From contig JAITER010000027.1 in NCBI GenBank assembly GCA_031281945.1, forward strand, positions 1-62,123: 62,123 nt of DNA. Reading direction: 5' to 3'. This document shows positions 1 through 9,196 of this stretch, piece after piece (position 1 is the stretch's first letter; every line of letters begins with the position of its first letter). A model generated the notes under the pieces. It made no database searches and was not told the DNA's origin. It saw nothing but the letters and a program-made list of their open reading frames with translations. The stretch comes from Spirochaetaceae bacterium. GTDB taxonomy: Bacteria > Spirochaetota > Spirochaetia > Treponematales > Breznakiellaceae. The translations under genes were made by a program, and so were the position numbers.

Positions 1-646
1 TCTCCCAGTAGTTGTAAAAACCTAAACGCAACCGAGATGTAAACGCATCCTATTAGGTTTATATTTGTATTTATTTGAGTTTGCAGAAAAGGATGTATTT
101 TAAAAAGTTCGTAAAAAAGGATAGAAAATTCTTTTTCTACGGTACTCATATTTGTATAAATATGAATTTGTTTGTAATTTCCCGCAAAAAACCGCCTGGC
201 AAAAAATCCGTATCTGTAAGGTATGAAACATGGTTTTGAATATTTTTTGTTGTAGTATATTTCGTTGCGCGAAATTTTCCAGTCGTAAACATTAGGAATT
301 AAATATTCATGTAATTCAAAAGGATATGTAAAATTAATTTTAAAGTTTAGGTTTAATTCTTTACAGATTTTATACACGGAGACTATACCTTTCAGCCTGT
401 CGGCCAGTCCGCCATAAGTTAATTTTTCATCCGCCATAAATATAACGGTTTTTGAATGTGTAGACTGCGGGGGGGGGGGGGGGGTTTATAGTGTTTTAAA
501 AGGTCCTGACATTTTGAAATATTCTCAAAATATACGCCTATAAACGGAAAAATTAAATTTCTTTTTCGGGCTAACACAATCCTTGTTTCGATAGGGATTA
601 AAGAATGGTAAATTTTTCGCAAAAAATCATAACAGTTTCTTAACAT
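1..646 (-). CDS. phase-variable glycosyltransferase-like protein, OFF register, partial
   Basis: Reading leftward from ATG 644-646 there is an N-terminal segment of about 53 residues (FLRKIYHSLIPIETRIV and so on). It runs into 16 C on the coding strand, read as five prolines, and then stops 15 codons later near 419. A different frame directly after the tract is open to the window edge, about 155 codons. It contains YGGLADRLKGIVSVYKI followed by NFTYPFELHEYLIPNVYDW. A GGLxDRL-type motif near the N-terminus recalls nucleotide-sugar-dependent fucosyltransferase-like enzymes; that assignment is inference. With 14 or 17 C the two halves would join in frame; with 16 the product is truncated. The alternative is that translation begins at the ATG at codon 11 of the downstream half (MADEKLTYGG) and the tract lies in the leader. 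No good Shine-Dalgarno is visible at 646. The C-terminus lies outside the window. Confidence 0.6.
469..484. repeat. homopolymeric G16 tract (phase-variation switch)
   Basis: There are sixteen consecutive G on the + strand, by far the longest homopolymer of its kind in the window; the next G run is 8 bases, at 6848-6855. It sits at the exact junction of two open frames of one minus-strand gene. Tracts of this length slip readily during replication in other bacteria. A sequencing miscount is the main alternative. Confidence 0.9.
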
Positions 647-792
647 ATAATAGTCTATACATACATTGTAAATAATGTAACAAATAAAATCAATTGCGTT
701 TTAATGCTTAATTTATTCAAATTATCAGACGGGGCGTTTGGGCGTAGCGTGAAATTGGGCTCGTATTGGCGTAAAACCGGCGGCGAAAAATA

Positions 793-823
793 AAAACCGC
801 GCAAGAACTCCCCGCGCGGTTTT
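793..823 (-). terminator. rho-independent terminator of gap
   Basis: A 10-bp stem (793-802 with 814-823, AAAACCGCGC/GCGCGGTTTT) is followed on the minus strand by a T-rich tail. It starts 17 bases past the gap stop codon. Confidence 0.85.
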
Positions 824-839
824 AAACTTTTGTTTGCCG

Positions 840-1898
<1,059 letters not shown>

Positions 1899-2097
1899 TT
1901 ATCCTATTGATAAAAAAATATCTTAAAATTAGACTTTATGCAAGAGCGCAATATTTGAAATATCAACAATTTAACATTAAAAAGATTATTGGCCGTATTT
2001 TAATTAAATGAACTAAAACTTAAACTTCAGTGTTTTGAAGCTTCCGTAAAACACAATATTTTTACGCTTTGATTTTAGCCCTAATTAAAAACGGGCT

Positions 2098-3111
2098 TTA
2101 ATCGTCTGTGTTTTCGTTGCATAAAAGGCACATTTCGGCGGCCAGGTCATTAAGGCCGGTTCTTGAATATACTGAGACCCCAAGCACGCGCTCGTTAGGG
2201 TGGCGCCGGGTCAAGGCTTCAAGGTTTTCCCTGGCGCCCTCTTCGTCCAATTTGGTGCCGACGATAAGGCGTTTCTTTTTAAGAAGCGCGGAGTCGTAGG
2301 CGCCAAGTTCCGCGCAAAGCGCCTCGTAGGCTTCCAGATAGCCGTCTGCGCTTAAATCAATAAGAAAAGCGAGAGCCGCCGCCCTGGAAATATGCTTTAA
2401 AAATTGAAAACCCAGCCCCGCCCCTTCGGAAGCGCCTTCTATAAGACCTGGAATGTCGGCGAGTATTATGTCCCTGCCGCCGCCTTCCGCGCCGCCCCCC
2501 GCTCTAAATACGCCTAAATTTGGTATTTTTGTAGTAAATGGATACGGCGCGATTTTTGGTCTGGCGTTTGTAAAAGCGTCCAATAAACTGGATTTTCCGG
2601 CGTTTGGAAAGCCTACAAAACCTATATCCGCCATAATTTGCAGTTCAACGCGCAATAAACGAGTTTCTCCGTCCTTGCCGCTGTAGGCTATTTGAGGAGC
2701 CTGGTTTGTGGAGGATTTAAAATGAATGTTGCCCCAGCCGCCGTTCCCGCCGCGTAAAAAAACAAAATCCGCCGAATCTTTTGAAAAATCGTGTATGCGC
2801 TCTCGAGTTTCTTCGTCAAATATGACCGCGCCTGGCGGCACTGGGATGACCACATTCTCGCCATTTTTTCCGTAACGGGAGCGGCCTTCGCCGTCATGCC
2901 CGTTTTCGGCTTTGAAAGTATGCTTGTAACGAAGATGATAAAGGGTTCTAAGGTTTTGCCGGACTGTAAATACAACATCGCCCCCGCGGCCTCCGTCCCC
3001 TCCGGCGGGTCCGCCTTTGGGAACGAATTTTTCGCGCCGAAAAGCGGCGCATCCATTGCCGCCTTTGCCGGAGCTTACTTCAATTACAGCCTCATCCGCA
3101 AACCGGTTCAT
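2098..3111 (-). CDS. obg: GTPase Obg/CgtA
   Basis: Obg is an essential GTPase that binds the 50S ribosomal subunit and links ribosome maturation to the cell's nucleotide state. The N-terminal glycine-rich Obg fold is plain (VSSGKGGNGCAAFRREKFVP, then GGPAGGDGGRGGDV). The G domain follows with GFPNAGKSS near residue 170, DIPGLIEGA near 219 and GTKLDEE near 283. At 337 aa it has the Obg and G domains but little room for the variable C-terminal OCT domain. It lies after rpmA in the conserved rplU-prp-rpmA-obg order, 61 bases downstream of rpmA and probably co-transcribed. Confidence 0.96.
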   Translation of the reverse strand: MNRFADEAVIEVSSGKGGNGCAAFRREKFVPKGGPAGGDGGRGGDVVFTVRQNLRTLYHLRYKHTFKAENGHDGEGRSRYGKNGENVVIPVPPGAVIFDEETRERIHDFSKDSADFVFLRGGNGGWGNIHFKSSTNQAPQIAYSGKDGETRLLRVELQIMADIGFVGFPNAGKSSLLDAFTNARPKIAPYPFTTKIPNLGVFRAGGGAEGGGRDIILADIPGLIEGASEGAGLGFQFLKHISRAAALAFLIDLSADGYLEAYEALCAELGAYDSALLKKKRLIVGTKLDEEGARENLEALTRRHPNERVLGVSVYSRTGLNDLAAEMCLLCNENTDD

Positions 3112-3172
3112 GTTTTATGAAAAACAAACGCGCCTGGCTCCCGCCTTACAAAAAAAGGGCGCAAACACATAG

Positions 3173-3439
3173 CTAGACCGCTACGGGCTCTTGCTGGATT
3201 ATGGAGGCTAATTTGCGGCCCCGCCTTTGCGAAAAGGCGACTTTGCCGTCTTTTAAGGCGAAAAGCGTGTAATCCCCGCCCACCCCTACATTGTCGCCGG
3301 CGTGTATTTTTGTGCCGCGCTGTCTTACTATGATGGTTCCCGCACTAACTTGCGTCCCGCCAAAAGCTTTAATTCCTAAATATTGCGGGTTCGAATCCCG
3401 CCCGTTCTTCGCGCCGCTTCCGCCTCTTTTACGCGCCAT
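3173..3439 (-). CDS. rpmA: 50S ribosomal protein bL27
   Basis: bL27 reaches towards the peptidyl transferase centre. The 88-aa protein starts [22 protein letters not shown] and keeps the family core ([18 protein letters not shown]). The start is set by GGAGGA just before the ATG. There is no cleavable N-terminal extension of the LQFFA type, although a Prp-type protease gene lies directly upstream and overlaps it by 11 bases. See the matching finding. Confidence 0.97.
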   Translation of the reverse strand: MARKRGGSGAKNGRDSNPQYLGIKAFGGTQVSAGTIIVRQRGTKIHAGDNVGVGGDYTLFALKDGKVAFSQRRGRKLASIIQQEPVAV

Positions 3440-3767
3440 AAACTTTCCTCCGAACAGTAATTTTGCAGTATTCTGGATACTCCAGTGACACTGACTGCAA
3501 GCCTTCTATTAAAAAACTGCCTGCCGCAAATAAAAAAACGCGGCCTTTTTCTGTATAGTCCGCATTAAAAGCTATAAATCCTTTTTGAGTATCCGCCCTA
3601 ACGATTACGCCGTCCCTAAACTCGGTTATACGCAAAAAAGTACGCAATAAAACCGAGACCGCCGCGCATACTATGTCTTTTCCAGGACGATCGGCAAGCG
3701 CGTGCCCTTGTGAACGGCAAGCTCTTATTATTCCCTCTTGATCCATCGTTATGTCTATGGTAATCAC
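3429..3767 (-). CDS. prp: Prp/YsxB-type ribosomal-processing cysteine protease
   Basis: This 112-aa protein belongs to the family (formerly DUF464) whose Firmicute members clip the N-terminus of bL27. The conserved pair is visible: His in [11 protein letters not shown] (about residue 22) and Cys in [11 protein letters not shown] (about residue 34). It sits between rplU and rpmA, the classic position. The frame opens with GTG at 3765-3767; an internal ATG eight codons in (MDQEG) is an alternative start. Its target is uncertain because the neighbouring L27 lacks the usual extension. Confidence 0.85.
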   Translation of the reverse strand: MITIDITMDQEGIIRACRSQGHALADRPGKDIVCAAVSVLLRTFLRITEFRDGVIVRADTQKGFIAFNADYTEKGRVFLFAAGSFLIEGLQSVSLEYPEYCKITVRRKVYGA

Positions 3768-3834
3768 AACGCCCGCCGGAATATATCACAAAAATAGCAA
3801 CATCGCCGCGTTAAATGCGCAAGGTACATATTTT

Positions 3835-4146
3835 TTAAACGGAGATATCCTCTACCTTCAGTACGGAATACGGTTGTCTATGCCCTCGTTTGCGCCGGTA
3901 ATCCTTTTTTGGTTTGTATTTAAAAACAATAACCTTTTTGTCCTTTTCGTGCGATTGCACCGAAAAAGACGCTTTTGCTCCGGCTACATAAGGAGCGCCT
4001 ACTTTTAGAACATCGCCGGAAACTAAAAGCACGGAGTCCACATCCAGTTTAGATCCGGGTTCCTGGGGCACAAGTTCTGTTTTAAGTACGGTTCCTTTTT
4101 CGATCCTGTACTGTTTGCCCTTGAATTCAATTAAAGCGTACATCAT
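3835..4146 (-). CDS. rplU: 50S ribosomal protein bL21
   Basis: bL21 binds 23S rRNA. The 103-aa sequence starts MMYALIEFKGKQYRIEKG and ends with the basic KPKKDYRRKRGHRQPYSVLKV-like tail typical of the family. It is the first gene of the rplU-prp-rpmA-obg cluster. Two adjacent ATG codons exist; GAGAGG lies just upstream. A structured leader precedes it. Confidence 0.97.
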   Translation of the reverse strand: MMYALIEFKGKQYRIEKGTVLKTELVPQEPGSKLDVDSVLLVSGDVLKVGAPYVAGAKASFSVQSHEKDKKVIVFKYKPKKDYRRKRGHRQPYSVLKVEDISV

Positions 4147-4164
4147 AAACCTCTCAATCGGTAA

Positions 4165-4224
4165 ATTTACACGACAGACGGCTTTGCGTCTAGTAACCGC
4201 CTTTTAAATGTTGGCGGTTTTTCG
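4165..4224 (-). promoter_or_regulatory. possible structured 5' leader of rplU
   Basis: Upstream of rplU, the minus strand can form two hairpins in a row: AACCGCC...GGCGGTT and AGACG...CGTCT. Ribosomal-protein leaders, including L21 leaders in other phyla, are known autoregulatory RNAs. Read on the plus strand, the first hairpin is followed by a T run and could instead be a terminator, but no plus-strand gene precedes it. Confidence 0.35.
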
Positions 4225-4388
4225 TTGAAAAATACCGGAATTCGTTTTAACAACTGTTTGTAGGGGTGAAATTGACTGCGCGGCGTTGTTTTTGCGGAAA
4301 TGAGCGCATTTCCGCCGCTCTGCTTACAGATTGTTTTAAAATACAAAAAATTAAAAAAATATTTTCAATTTTTAACAGGATGCGGACT

Positions 4389-4416
4389 TTCACTTTTAAT
4401 AAAAGAGTTTTAATAT
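4389..4416 (+). promoter_or_regulatory. promoter of the exonuclease gene (leaderless)
   Basis: TTCACT, a 16-base spacer and TAATAT place the expected +1 at about 4423, the A of the start codon. No Shine-Dalgarno is present. Each hexamer matches 4 of 6 consensus bases. Confidence 0.4.
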
Positions 4417-4422
4417 TATTTT

Positions 4423-4989
4423 ATGAAATACGGCGATTTTGTCGCGTTGGACTTTGAAACAGCGGATTATCGTCCGGACAGCGCTTGTTCCATAGGTTTG
4501 GTAAAATATATAAACGGCGCGGAATGCGCTTCGTATTATTCGCTTATACGGCCTCCGCAACTGTATATACGGCCTGATTTTACGGAAATACACGGCTTAA
4601 CCGTGGATGACGTCAAAGAAGCGCCCTTTTTTTCGCAAATATGGGATTGTTCTTTGGCCCCGTTTATAGGCGGCCTGCCCGTGGTTTGCCACAACGCCGC
4701 CTTTGATATAAACGTGCTAAGGGCGGTTACATCCCGCTACGCCCTTAAACAGCACAAAATAAACTATTTTTGTTCATTAAAAATAGCCCGCAAAATATGG
4801 CCTCATTTTCCATCGCGCGCGCTAACGGCTTTAGCCGGGCGCTTTAACATAGTCTACAACGCCCACAACGCGCTGGACGACGCCCGCGTGTGCGGCAAAG
4901 TGGTGACGCTGGCCGCGCAAGAGCTGGCCGCGCAAAATGTGGAAAGCCTTCTGGCAAAAACAGGCCTGTATATGCAAATCTTTCCGTAA
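4423..4989 (+). CDS. DEDDh 3'-5' exonuclease, DnaQ/epsilon-like
   Basis: This 188-aa single-domain exonuclease carries the DEDDh signature in order: ALDFETADY (residues about 8-16), a middle block IHGLTVDDV, HNAAFDINVL, and the C-terminal HNALDDARV supplying the catalytic His and Asp. Such proteins remove 3'-terminal nucleotides with two metal ions, either as the polymerase III proofreading subunit or as stand-alone nucleases. There is no polymerase-binding tail of the length seen in E. coli epsilon, so a stand-alone role is possible. The gene is alone, divergent from rplU, and its mRNA appears leaderless. Confidence 0.88.
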   Translation: MKYGDFVALDFETADYRPDSACSIGLVKYINGAECASYYSLIRPPQLYIRPDFTEIHGLTVDDVKEAPFFSQIWDCSLAPFIGGLPVVCHNAAFDINVLRAVTSRYALKQHKINYFCSLKIARKIWPHFPSRALTALAGRFNIVYNAHNALDDARVCGKVVTLAAQELAAQNVESLLAKTGLYMQIFP

Positions 4990-5048
4990 TTTAGCGCTGT
5001 TAAAAAGCGCGGGGCGTAAAACCGGTTTTTAATCTTGCGTCCCTGCCT

Positions 5049-5076
5049 AAAGTGAAGTTCAGTTTAACTTCACTTT
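5049..5076. other. perfect 11-bp inverted repeat (hairpin)
   Basis: AAAGTGAAGTT and AACTTCACTTT flank a 6-base loop, 60 bases after the exonuclease stop. No T run follows, so it may be a weak terminator, an RNA-stability hairpin or an operator for the next gene. Confidence 0.5.
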
Positions 5077-5172
5077 CCGCAACTTCTAATTTGTTCTAGA
5101 ATAATCGTACGGGTGAAAATAATACGGTCAATGGCCGCGTTTTTGCCGGATGGTTGTCAAGAATAAAAAAAT

Positions 5173-6441
5173 ATGCGCTTAAACCCTGTTTATTTTTGTG
5201 CGGATGTAGGAACTACTTCCATGAAGGCCGCGCTTATTGAATGGCCTCTGGAACCGGGGCTTAAACCTAAAGCGCTAAACTTTGTTCGCGAGGAGTATCC
5301 AAAAGGAACGCAGGCGGATGTTTTAGAAACGGTTTTTTACAAAGCGTGCAACTGTTTGTTAGATAAAAACGCGCCGGCCCCGCAAGCGGTCTGCATTTCC
5401 TCCGCCGGGCCTAATATAATACCAGTAACGGAAAAAGGCCGCCCGTTAAGCGGTTTGTGGTGGTTTTCTCCCGCTTGCCGCGAAGAAAGATTAAAATCTT
5501 TCTTTTTGCCTTATATTTTACATCAAAAAAAACATAAAGAACAGGATTTCATTAAAACAGCCTTCTATTTTTCATGTCAGGAGTATCTTTGCTGGAAACT
5601 GGGTTCGCAAGCTGTTACAACGCTTCCTTCGCCGGAATACGAGCCGTTTTATTGGGAAAAGGCTGAACTAAAGAAAATAGGTGTTGAAGCCTCTAAATTC
5701 CCGCCATTTGCGGCTTTGGGTTCCGTTTCTGGACGGGTTTCGGCTGAGGCTGCGGCTAAAAGCGGCTTGCCGGAAGGAACGGCTATTGTTCCAGGCGGGA
5801 CGGACTTTATCATGGCGCTAATAGGTTGCGGCGTTGTTTTTCCGGGCCTTGTATGCGACAGGGCCGGCAGTTCCGAAGGTATAAATGTTTGCGTGGAAGA
5901 TGCGGATGTTTCACGTTTGGCGGCTTCTGGAATAAGAGTTTTACCTCACGTCTTAAAGGGGCGCTGGAATATAAGCGTGGTAATACCGGAATCCGGCGCG
6001 CTTTTTGAAGACTACCGCCGCCGGTGCGGTCTTTGCGGTTTGGACTACGCGCCTTTGCTAACCGCGTTGTTGCCGGATTATGGCGGGCCGGATGATATGG
6101 AAGAAGCTCCCAAACTGCCGGACGGCGTCATTAAAAAAGGCGAAGCCGTTCTTAACACTATAGCGGGTAAAGTGTGCGACGCGCTGGATTTACTGCAAAA
6201 AAGCGGCTTTAACGTAACAGAAATGACGGTTTCCGGCGGCCAGGCGAAAAACGCCCGCTGGAATCGCTATAAAGCGGAAAAAACCGGCTGTAGACTGTAT
6301 ACGCCGCCGGTTGCGGACGCCGAACTTGCGGGGGACGCGGTATGCGCGGCGATTGCCGCAGGCGCCGGCGGCGGCATAGAAGAAGTATGCCGCGCCATTT
6401 TAGCGCCCAACCGCGCGCCCGCTTTTAGCGTTAAAAAATAA
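5173..6441 (+). CDS. FGGY-family carbohydrate kinase
   Basis: These proteins phosphorylate sugars such as xylulose, gluconate, glycerol or ribulose with ATP. The N-terminus CADVGTTSMKAALIEW is the phosphate-1 loop. GGTDFIMALIGCG sits in the middle, and VSGGQAKNARWNRYKAEKTG near residue 355 is the family's second signature. At 422 aa it is shorter than the usual 480-520, so the substrate cannot be read from length or motif. There is no sugar isomerase or transporter beside it. No strong Shine-Dalgarno is present. Confidence 0.82.
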   Translation: MRLNPVYFCADVGTTSMKAALIEWPLEPGLKPKALNFVREEYPKGTQADVLETVFYKACNCLLDKNAPAPQAVCISSAGPNIIPVTEKGRPLSGLWWFSPACREERLKSFFLPYILHQKKHKEQDFIKTAFYFSCQEYLCWKLGSQAVTTLPSPEYEPFYWEKAELKKIGVEASKFPPFAALGSVSGRVSAEAAAKSGLPEGTAIVPGGTDFIMALIGCGVVFPGLVCDRAGSSEGINVCVEDADVSRLAASGIRVLPHVLKGRWNISVVIPESGALFEDYRRRCGLCGLDYAPLLTALLPDYGGPDDMEEAPKLPDGVIKKGEAVLNTIAGKVCDALDLLQKSGFNVTEMTVSGGQAKNARWNRYKAEKTGCRLYTPPVADAELAGDAVCAAIAAGAGGGIEEVCRAILAPNRAPAFSVKK

Positions 6442-6475
6442 AACTATGCGTTAAACGGCGTTTGCGAATTGTGGA

Positions 6476-7927
6476 TTAGGGGGTTGGTTCTAATGTTATT
6501 TCCGCGATAAGAGTCATGGAAAGGCCGTTTTTGTCTGGAACAAAAACGGTTGCTTTTACAGTAATTGTTTGTGGTGCGGTTAAATTTGACGATCTAAAAA
6601 TAGAAAGCGAACCGTCAGGATTTTCCATGCTGGTGAAAGCGTCTTCGGTTCCTTCGATTTCCCACTCAACCAGCCGGTTTGACGCAGTTTCAGGATAAAA
6701 CACAGGAAGAAGATTAATAGTAGTAGAACCGACATTACCCCCTATGGTCGCCGTATATACACCGGATTCGCCAGCTTTTGCTTTTAAGTTTTGTTTGTTC
6801 TGGTCTAATATATAAGGGTAAGGGCCGGGCTCGGGGAGAGTTTCGGTGGGGGGGGTGTAGGATGGAGCTGTAAGCACAGCTAATGTAACCTTGATGCCGC
6901 TAGGGTCGTTTGGGTCTGACAAAGGAGGCATATAAAGCGGTAATTGATTGGGATAGTTGGCGGCGTCATCTGCGTATCTGCTGTAAAACCAAAAAATCTG
7001 AGGCTGGACGCTGTTAAAAACAACGCGGCTGTAATCAATTTCAGCTTTTGTTTTGCCACCGTCTAAATAACTTATTGTAATATAAATTTTTTTGTTTACA
7101 GCGCCGTCCCAAATTAAAAAAGGAAGCCCCCCGCGCTGTATGTAGGTATCGCTGTAGACGTCTTTTTCCGTAAAATTCAAGGGAGTTGTAGCCGTATAAT
7201 AGTCTGTTCTTATCGGTGGATTTGCGTATGAGTTAATCGTAAAAGACCAGACTTCGCTGCTCCCGCCCCGCGCCGTTGTGGCGTCAGCCGTTAAAAGCAA
7301 CGCTTCGTTGCGTTGTTCTACAACCACGCCTTTGGAGAGGTCGCGTTTGTTGCCTTTTTTGTCCAGTTCTTCCAGAATTCCAGATATTGTTACAGCCGAA
7401 TATTTTGTGCTGCGATTTCCCACCGCCGTATTTAAAGCGGAAACATCTATATCGCGCGGGGTATAGTTTGGGTCTGTTATAGTAAAGGCTGGATCCGGCT
7501 GATACCCAGAACTAGATGACGACGGCCATGTTTGTATGGGGAAATGGCCGTAACGGTAATATGGCGGTTCGGTTTGAGGCATTACGCCCTCGACATATTC
7601 AGGATTAATCCGCGAGTAAAGTTTAAGGCCGGAAGGGATGCCGGCGTTCACGGTTCCCGTTAAAGTTATAACATAAACGTCGTCGCTTCTTTTATGCCAC
7701 TGTAAATATAGACCGTTTGGATTTACAGTTATAGTAAAAGGGTAGGCGTCTTTATAGGCGTTATTGCTGTTAGCGAACAAATCTTTTGGGTCTATGTTTT
7801 GCGGCGGCGTAAGCTGAATGTCAAGGTCGCCGCGCTTAGTCAATTCAGGTAAACCGACTTCTTTGCAAGTTGTAAAAAAGAAAGTTGTAAGAAAAACAAC
7901 AAAAAACGCGGTTGTTTTCAGTTTCAT
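6476..7927 (-). CDS. lipoprotein of unknown function
   Basis: This 483-aa protein starts with a signal peptide ending in the lipobox FFFTTC (Cys near residue 21), so it is predicted to be lipid-anchored outside the cytoplasm. The rest is rich in Pro, Thr, Ser and aromatic residues. Predicted beta-strand segments alternate with loops such as SSSSSGYQPDP, with an Ig-like or adhesin feel and no motif I recognise. It contains a short G8 run (C8 on the coding strand, 6848-6855) in frame at TPPTET. It stands alone, convergent with the FGGY kinase gene. Confidence 0.75.
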   Translation of the reverse strand: MKLKTTAFFVVFLTTFFFTTCKEVGLPELTKRGDLDIQLTPPQNIDPKDLFANSNNAYKDAYPFTITVNPNGLYLQWHKRSDDVYVITLTGTVNAGIPSGLKLYSRINPEYVEGVMPQTEPPYYRYGHFPIQTWPSSSSSGYQPDPAFTITDPNYTPRDIDVSALNTAVGNRSTKYSAVTISGILEELDKKGNKRDLSKGVVVEQRNEALLLTADATTARGGSSEVWSFTINSYANPPIRTDYYTATTPLNFTEKDVYSDTYIQRGGLPFLIWDGAVNKKIYITISYLDGGKTKAEIDYSRVVFNSVQPQIFWFYSRYADDAANYPNQLPLYMPPLSDPNDPSGIKVTLAVLTAPSYTPPTETLPEPGPYPYILDQNKQNLKAKAGESGVYTATIGGNVGSTTINLLPVFYPETASNRLVEWEIEGTEDAFTSMENPDGSLSIFRSSNLTAPQTITVKATVFVPDKNGLSMTLIAEITLEPTP

Positions 7928-7968
7928 TATATCGTTATCTCTGCCATTAGGGGTGAAATCCGTTTTTC

Positions 7969-7986
7969 ACTCTTTTTAAAAAGAGT
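7969..7986. promoter_or_regulatory. perfect 18-bp palindrome upstream of the lipoprotein gene
   Basis: ACTCTTTTTAAAAAGAGT lies 42-59 bases before the start of the lipoprotein gene, where an operator would sit. The rest of 7987-8212 is AT-rich and I see nothing coding in it. Confidence 0.35.
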
Positions 7987-8212
7987 ATTCAAGGTTAATG
8001 TTTTTCGCGGTTCATTTGTTCCGGCTGGCGCACCGCAACTTTTGAAAAACAAGCTTTATATACAAATATTCGAATTCACGAATAAAACAACTACTACAAA
8101 CATCGGATGTTTTTACAATAAACTTTATCTCTTAAAAAGAGCTCTCCGTAAATTATAAACGGCTTGCAACTATTGGTTTTTATAAGATGTTGAATATAGT
8201 TTGGGTAAAAAG

Positions 8213-8254
8213 TTTTACAACCGGGCCGTTAAACGGCTTAAACCGGTTGTAAAA
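8213..8254 (-). terminator. terminator downstream of rpsI
   Basis: Nested inverted repeats: outer stem TTTTACAACCGG/CCGGTTGTAAAA and inner stem GCCGTT/AACGGC. Both ends are T or A rich, so it could act in both directions. Confidence 0.75.
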
Positions 8255-8285
8255 ATACGTTCAGTGAAAGGCGCGGTTGTAAAAA

Positions 8286-8687
8286 CTAGCGCTTGCTGAA
8301 CTGGAAGCGCCGCCGGGCGCCGCGTCTGCCGTATTTTTTTCGTTCCACCATACGGGAATCACGGGTTAAAAACCCGTTCTTGCGAAGCGGAAGATAGTTT
8401 TCTTGATCTACTTGGCAAAGGGCCCTGGCAACGCCGTGCCTGCACGCGCCGGCCTGACCGTTAACCCCGCCGCCGAAAACGTTTATCAGAACATCGAGCT
8501 TGGAGGCGCTGGAGGTTACAAGTAAAGGCTGTCTTACGGTTTGCGCGTGTTCAACCTGCACAAAATAGGCGCTTATATCTTTGCCGTTTATGACTATATT
8601 GCCCACGCCGTCACGCAAATAAACGCGCGCCACCGACGTCTTGCGTCTGCCTAATCCAATACCCAAATTCTTTTTTGCCACATCCAA
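8286..8687 (-). CDS. rpsI: 30S ribosomal protein uS9
   Basis: uS9 contacts the P-site tRNA through its basic C-terminal tail. The 133-aa protein has GLGRRKTSVARVYLRDG near the N-terminus, GGGVNGQAGACRHGVARAL in the middle and ends KKYGRRGARRRFQFSKR, the classic tail. It lies 6 bases after rplM, the universal L13-S9 pair. Confidence 0.98.
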   Translation of the reverse strand: MDVAKKNLGIGLGRRKTSVARVYLRDGVGNIVINGKDISAYFVQVEHAQTVRQPLLVTSSASKLDVLINVFGGGVNGQAGACRHGVARALCQVDQENYLPLRKNGFLTRDSRMVERKKYGRRGARRRFQFSKR

Positions 8688-8693
8688 CCTCTT

Positions 8694-9122
8694 TTACAAA
8701 TTAACAGCTTGCGGATTTTGCGCCTGGTGCGGATGCTCGCCGCCGGCGTACACTTTTACGCTGTTAAACAATTTGCGGCCCAAAGGACCTTTAGGAAGCA
8801 TACCTTTAACCGCCAATTCAAGCGGCGCCTCCGGCTTGCGCGCTGAAAGCTTGCCGTAAGTTTCAGTTTTAAGTCCGCCGGGGTAACCCGTGTGATGATG
8901 ATAGAGCTTGTCTTCCGCTTTACGCCCGGTAACTTTGATTTTTGCGCTGTTAATAACAACTACAAAATCACCCATTTCCTGGTGCGGAGCGAAATAAGGT
9001 TTTTCTTTGCCGCGAGCTATAGCCGCCGCTTTAGCCGCGACACGCCCTAAGCTTTTACCTTCAGCGTCAATAAGAAACCACCGGCGTTCCACCGCCGCAG
9101 GCTTTTTAAAAATAGTCTTCAT
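8694..9122 (-). CDS. rplM: 50S ribosomal protein uL13
   Basis: uL13 is an early-assembling 50S protein. The 142-aa sequence contains WFLIDAEGKSLGRVA, then GDFVVVINSAKIKVTG and AVKGMLPKGPLGRKLF, all family hallmarks. It starts the rplM-rpsI operon, and GAGGAA lies upstream of the ATG. It is divergent from the MFS-HEAT gene, with 74 bases between the starts. Confidence 0.98.
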   Translation of the reverse strand: MKTIFKKPAAVERRWFLIDAEGKSLGRVAAKAAAIARGKEKPYFAPHQEMGDFVVVINSAKIKVTGRKAEDKLYHHHTGYPGGLKTETYGKLSARKPEAPLELAVKGMLPKGPLGRKLFNSVKVYAGGEHPHQAQNPQAVNL

Positions 9123-9161
9123 AAAATTCCTCGTTTCAAAGTTTCTTAAAAATTGGATTTC

Positions 9162-9190
9162 TTGTCAAGGGTGGTAAGGGAAGTTACACT
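9162..9190 (+). promoter_or_regulatory. promoter of the MFS-HEAT gene (leaderless)
   Basis: TTGTCA, 17 bases, TACACT. The expected +1 is 9197, the first base of the GTG start codon. There is no Shine-Dalgarno at a usable distance. Confidence 0.6.
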
Positions 9191-9196
9191 ATTTTT

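Noticed and set aside
6848-6855. G8 run in a lipoprotein gene as a second phase switch
   Set aside because: The frame is intact at this length and 8 bases is short for frequent slippage; kept only as a note in the gene entry.
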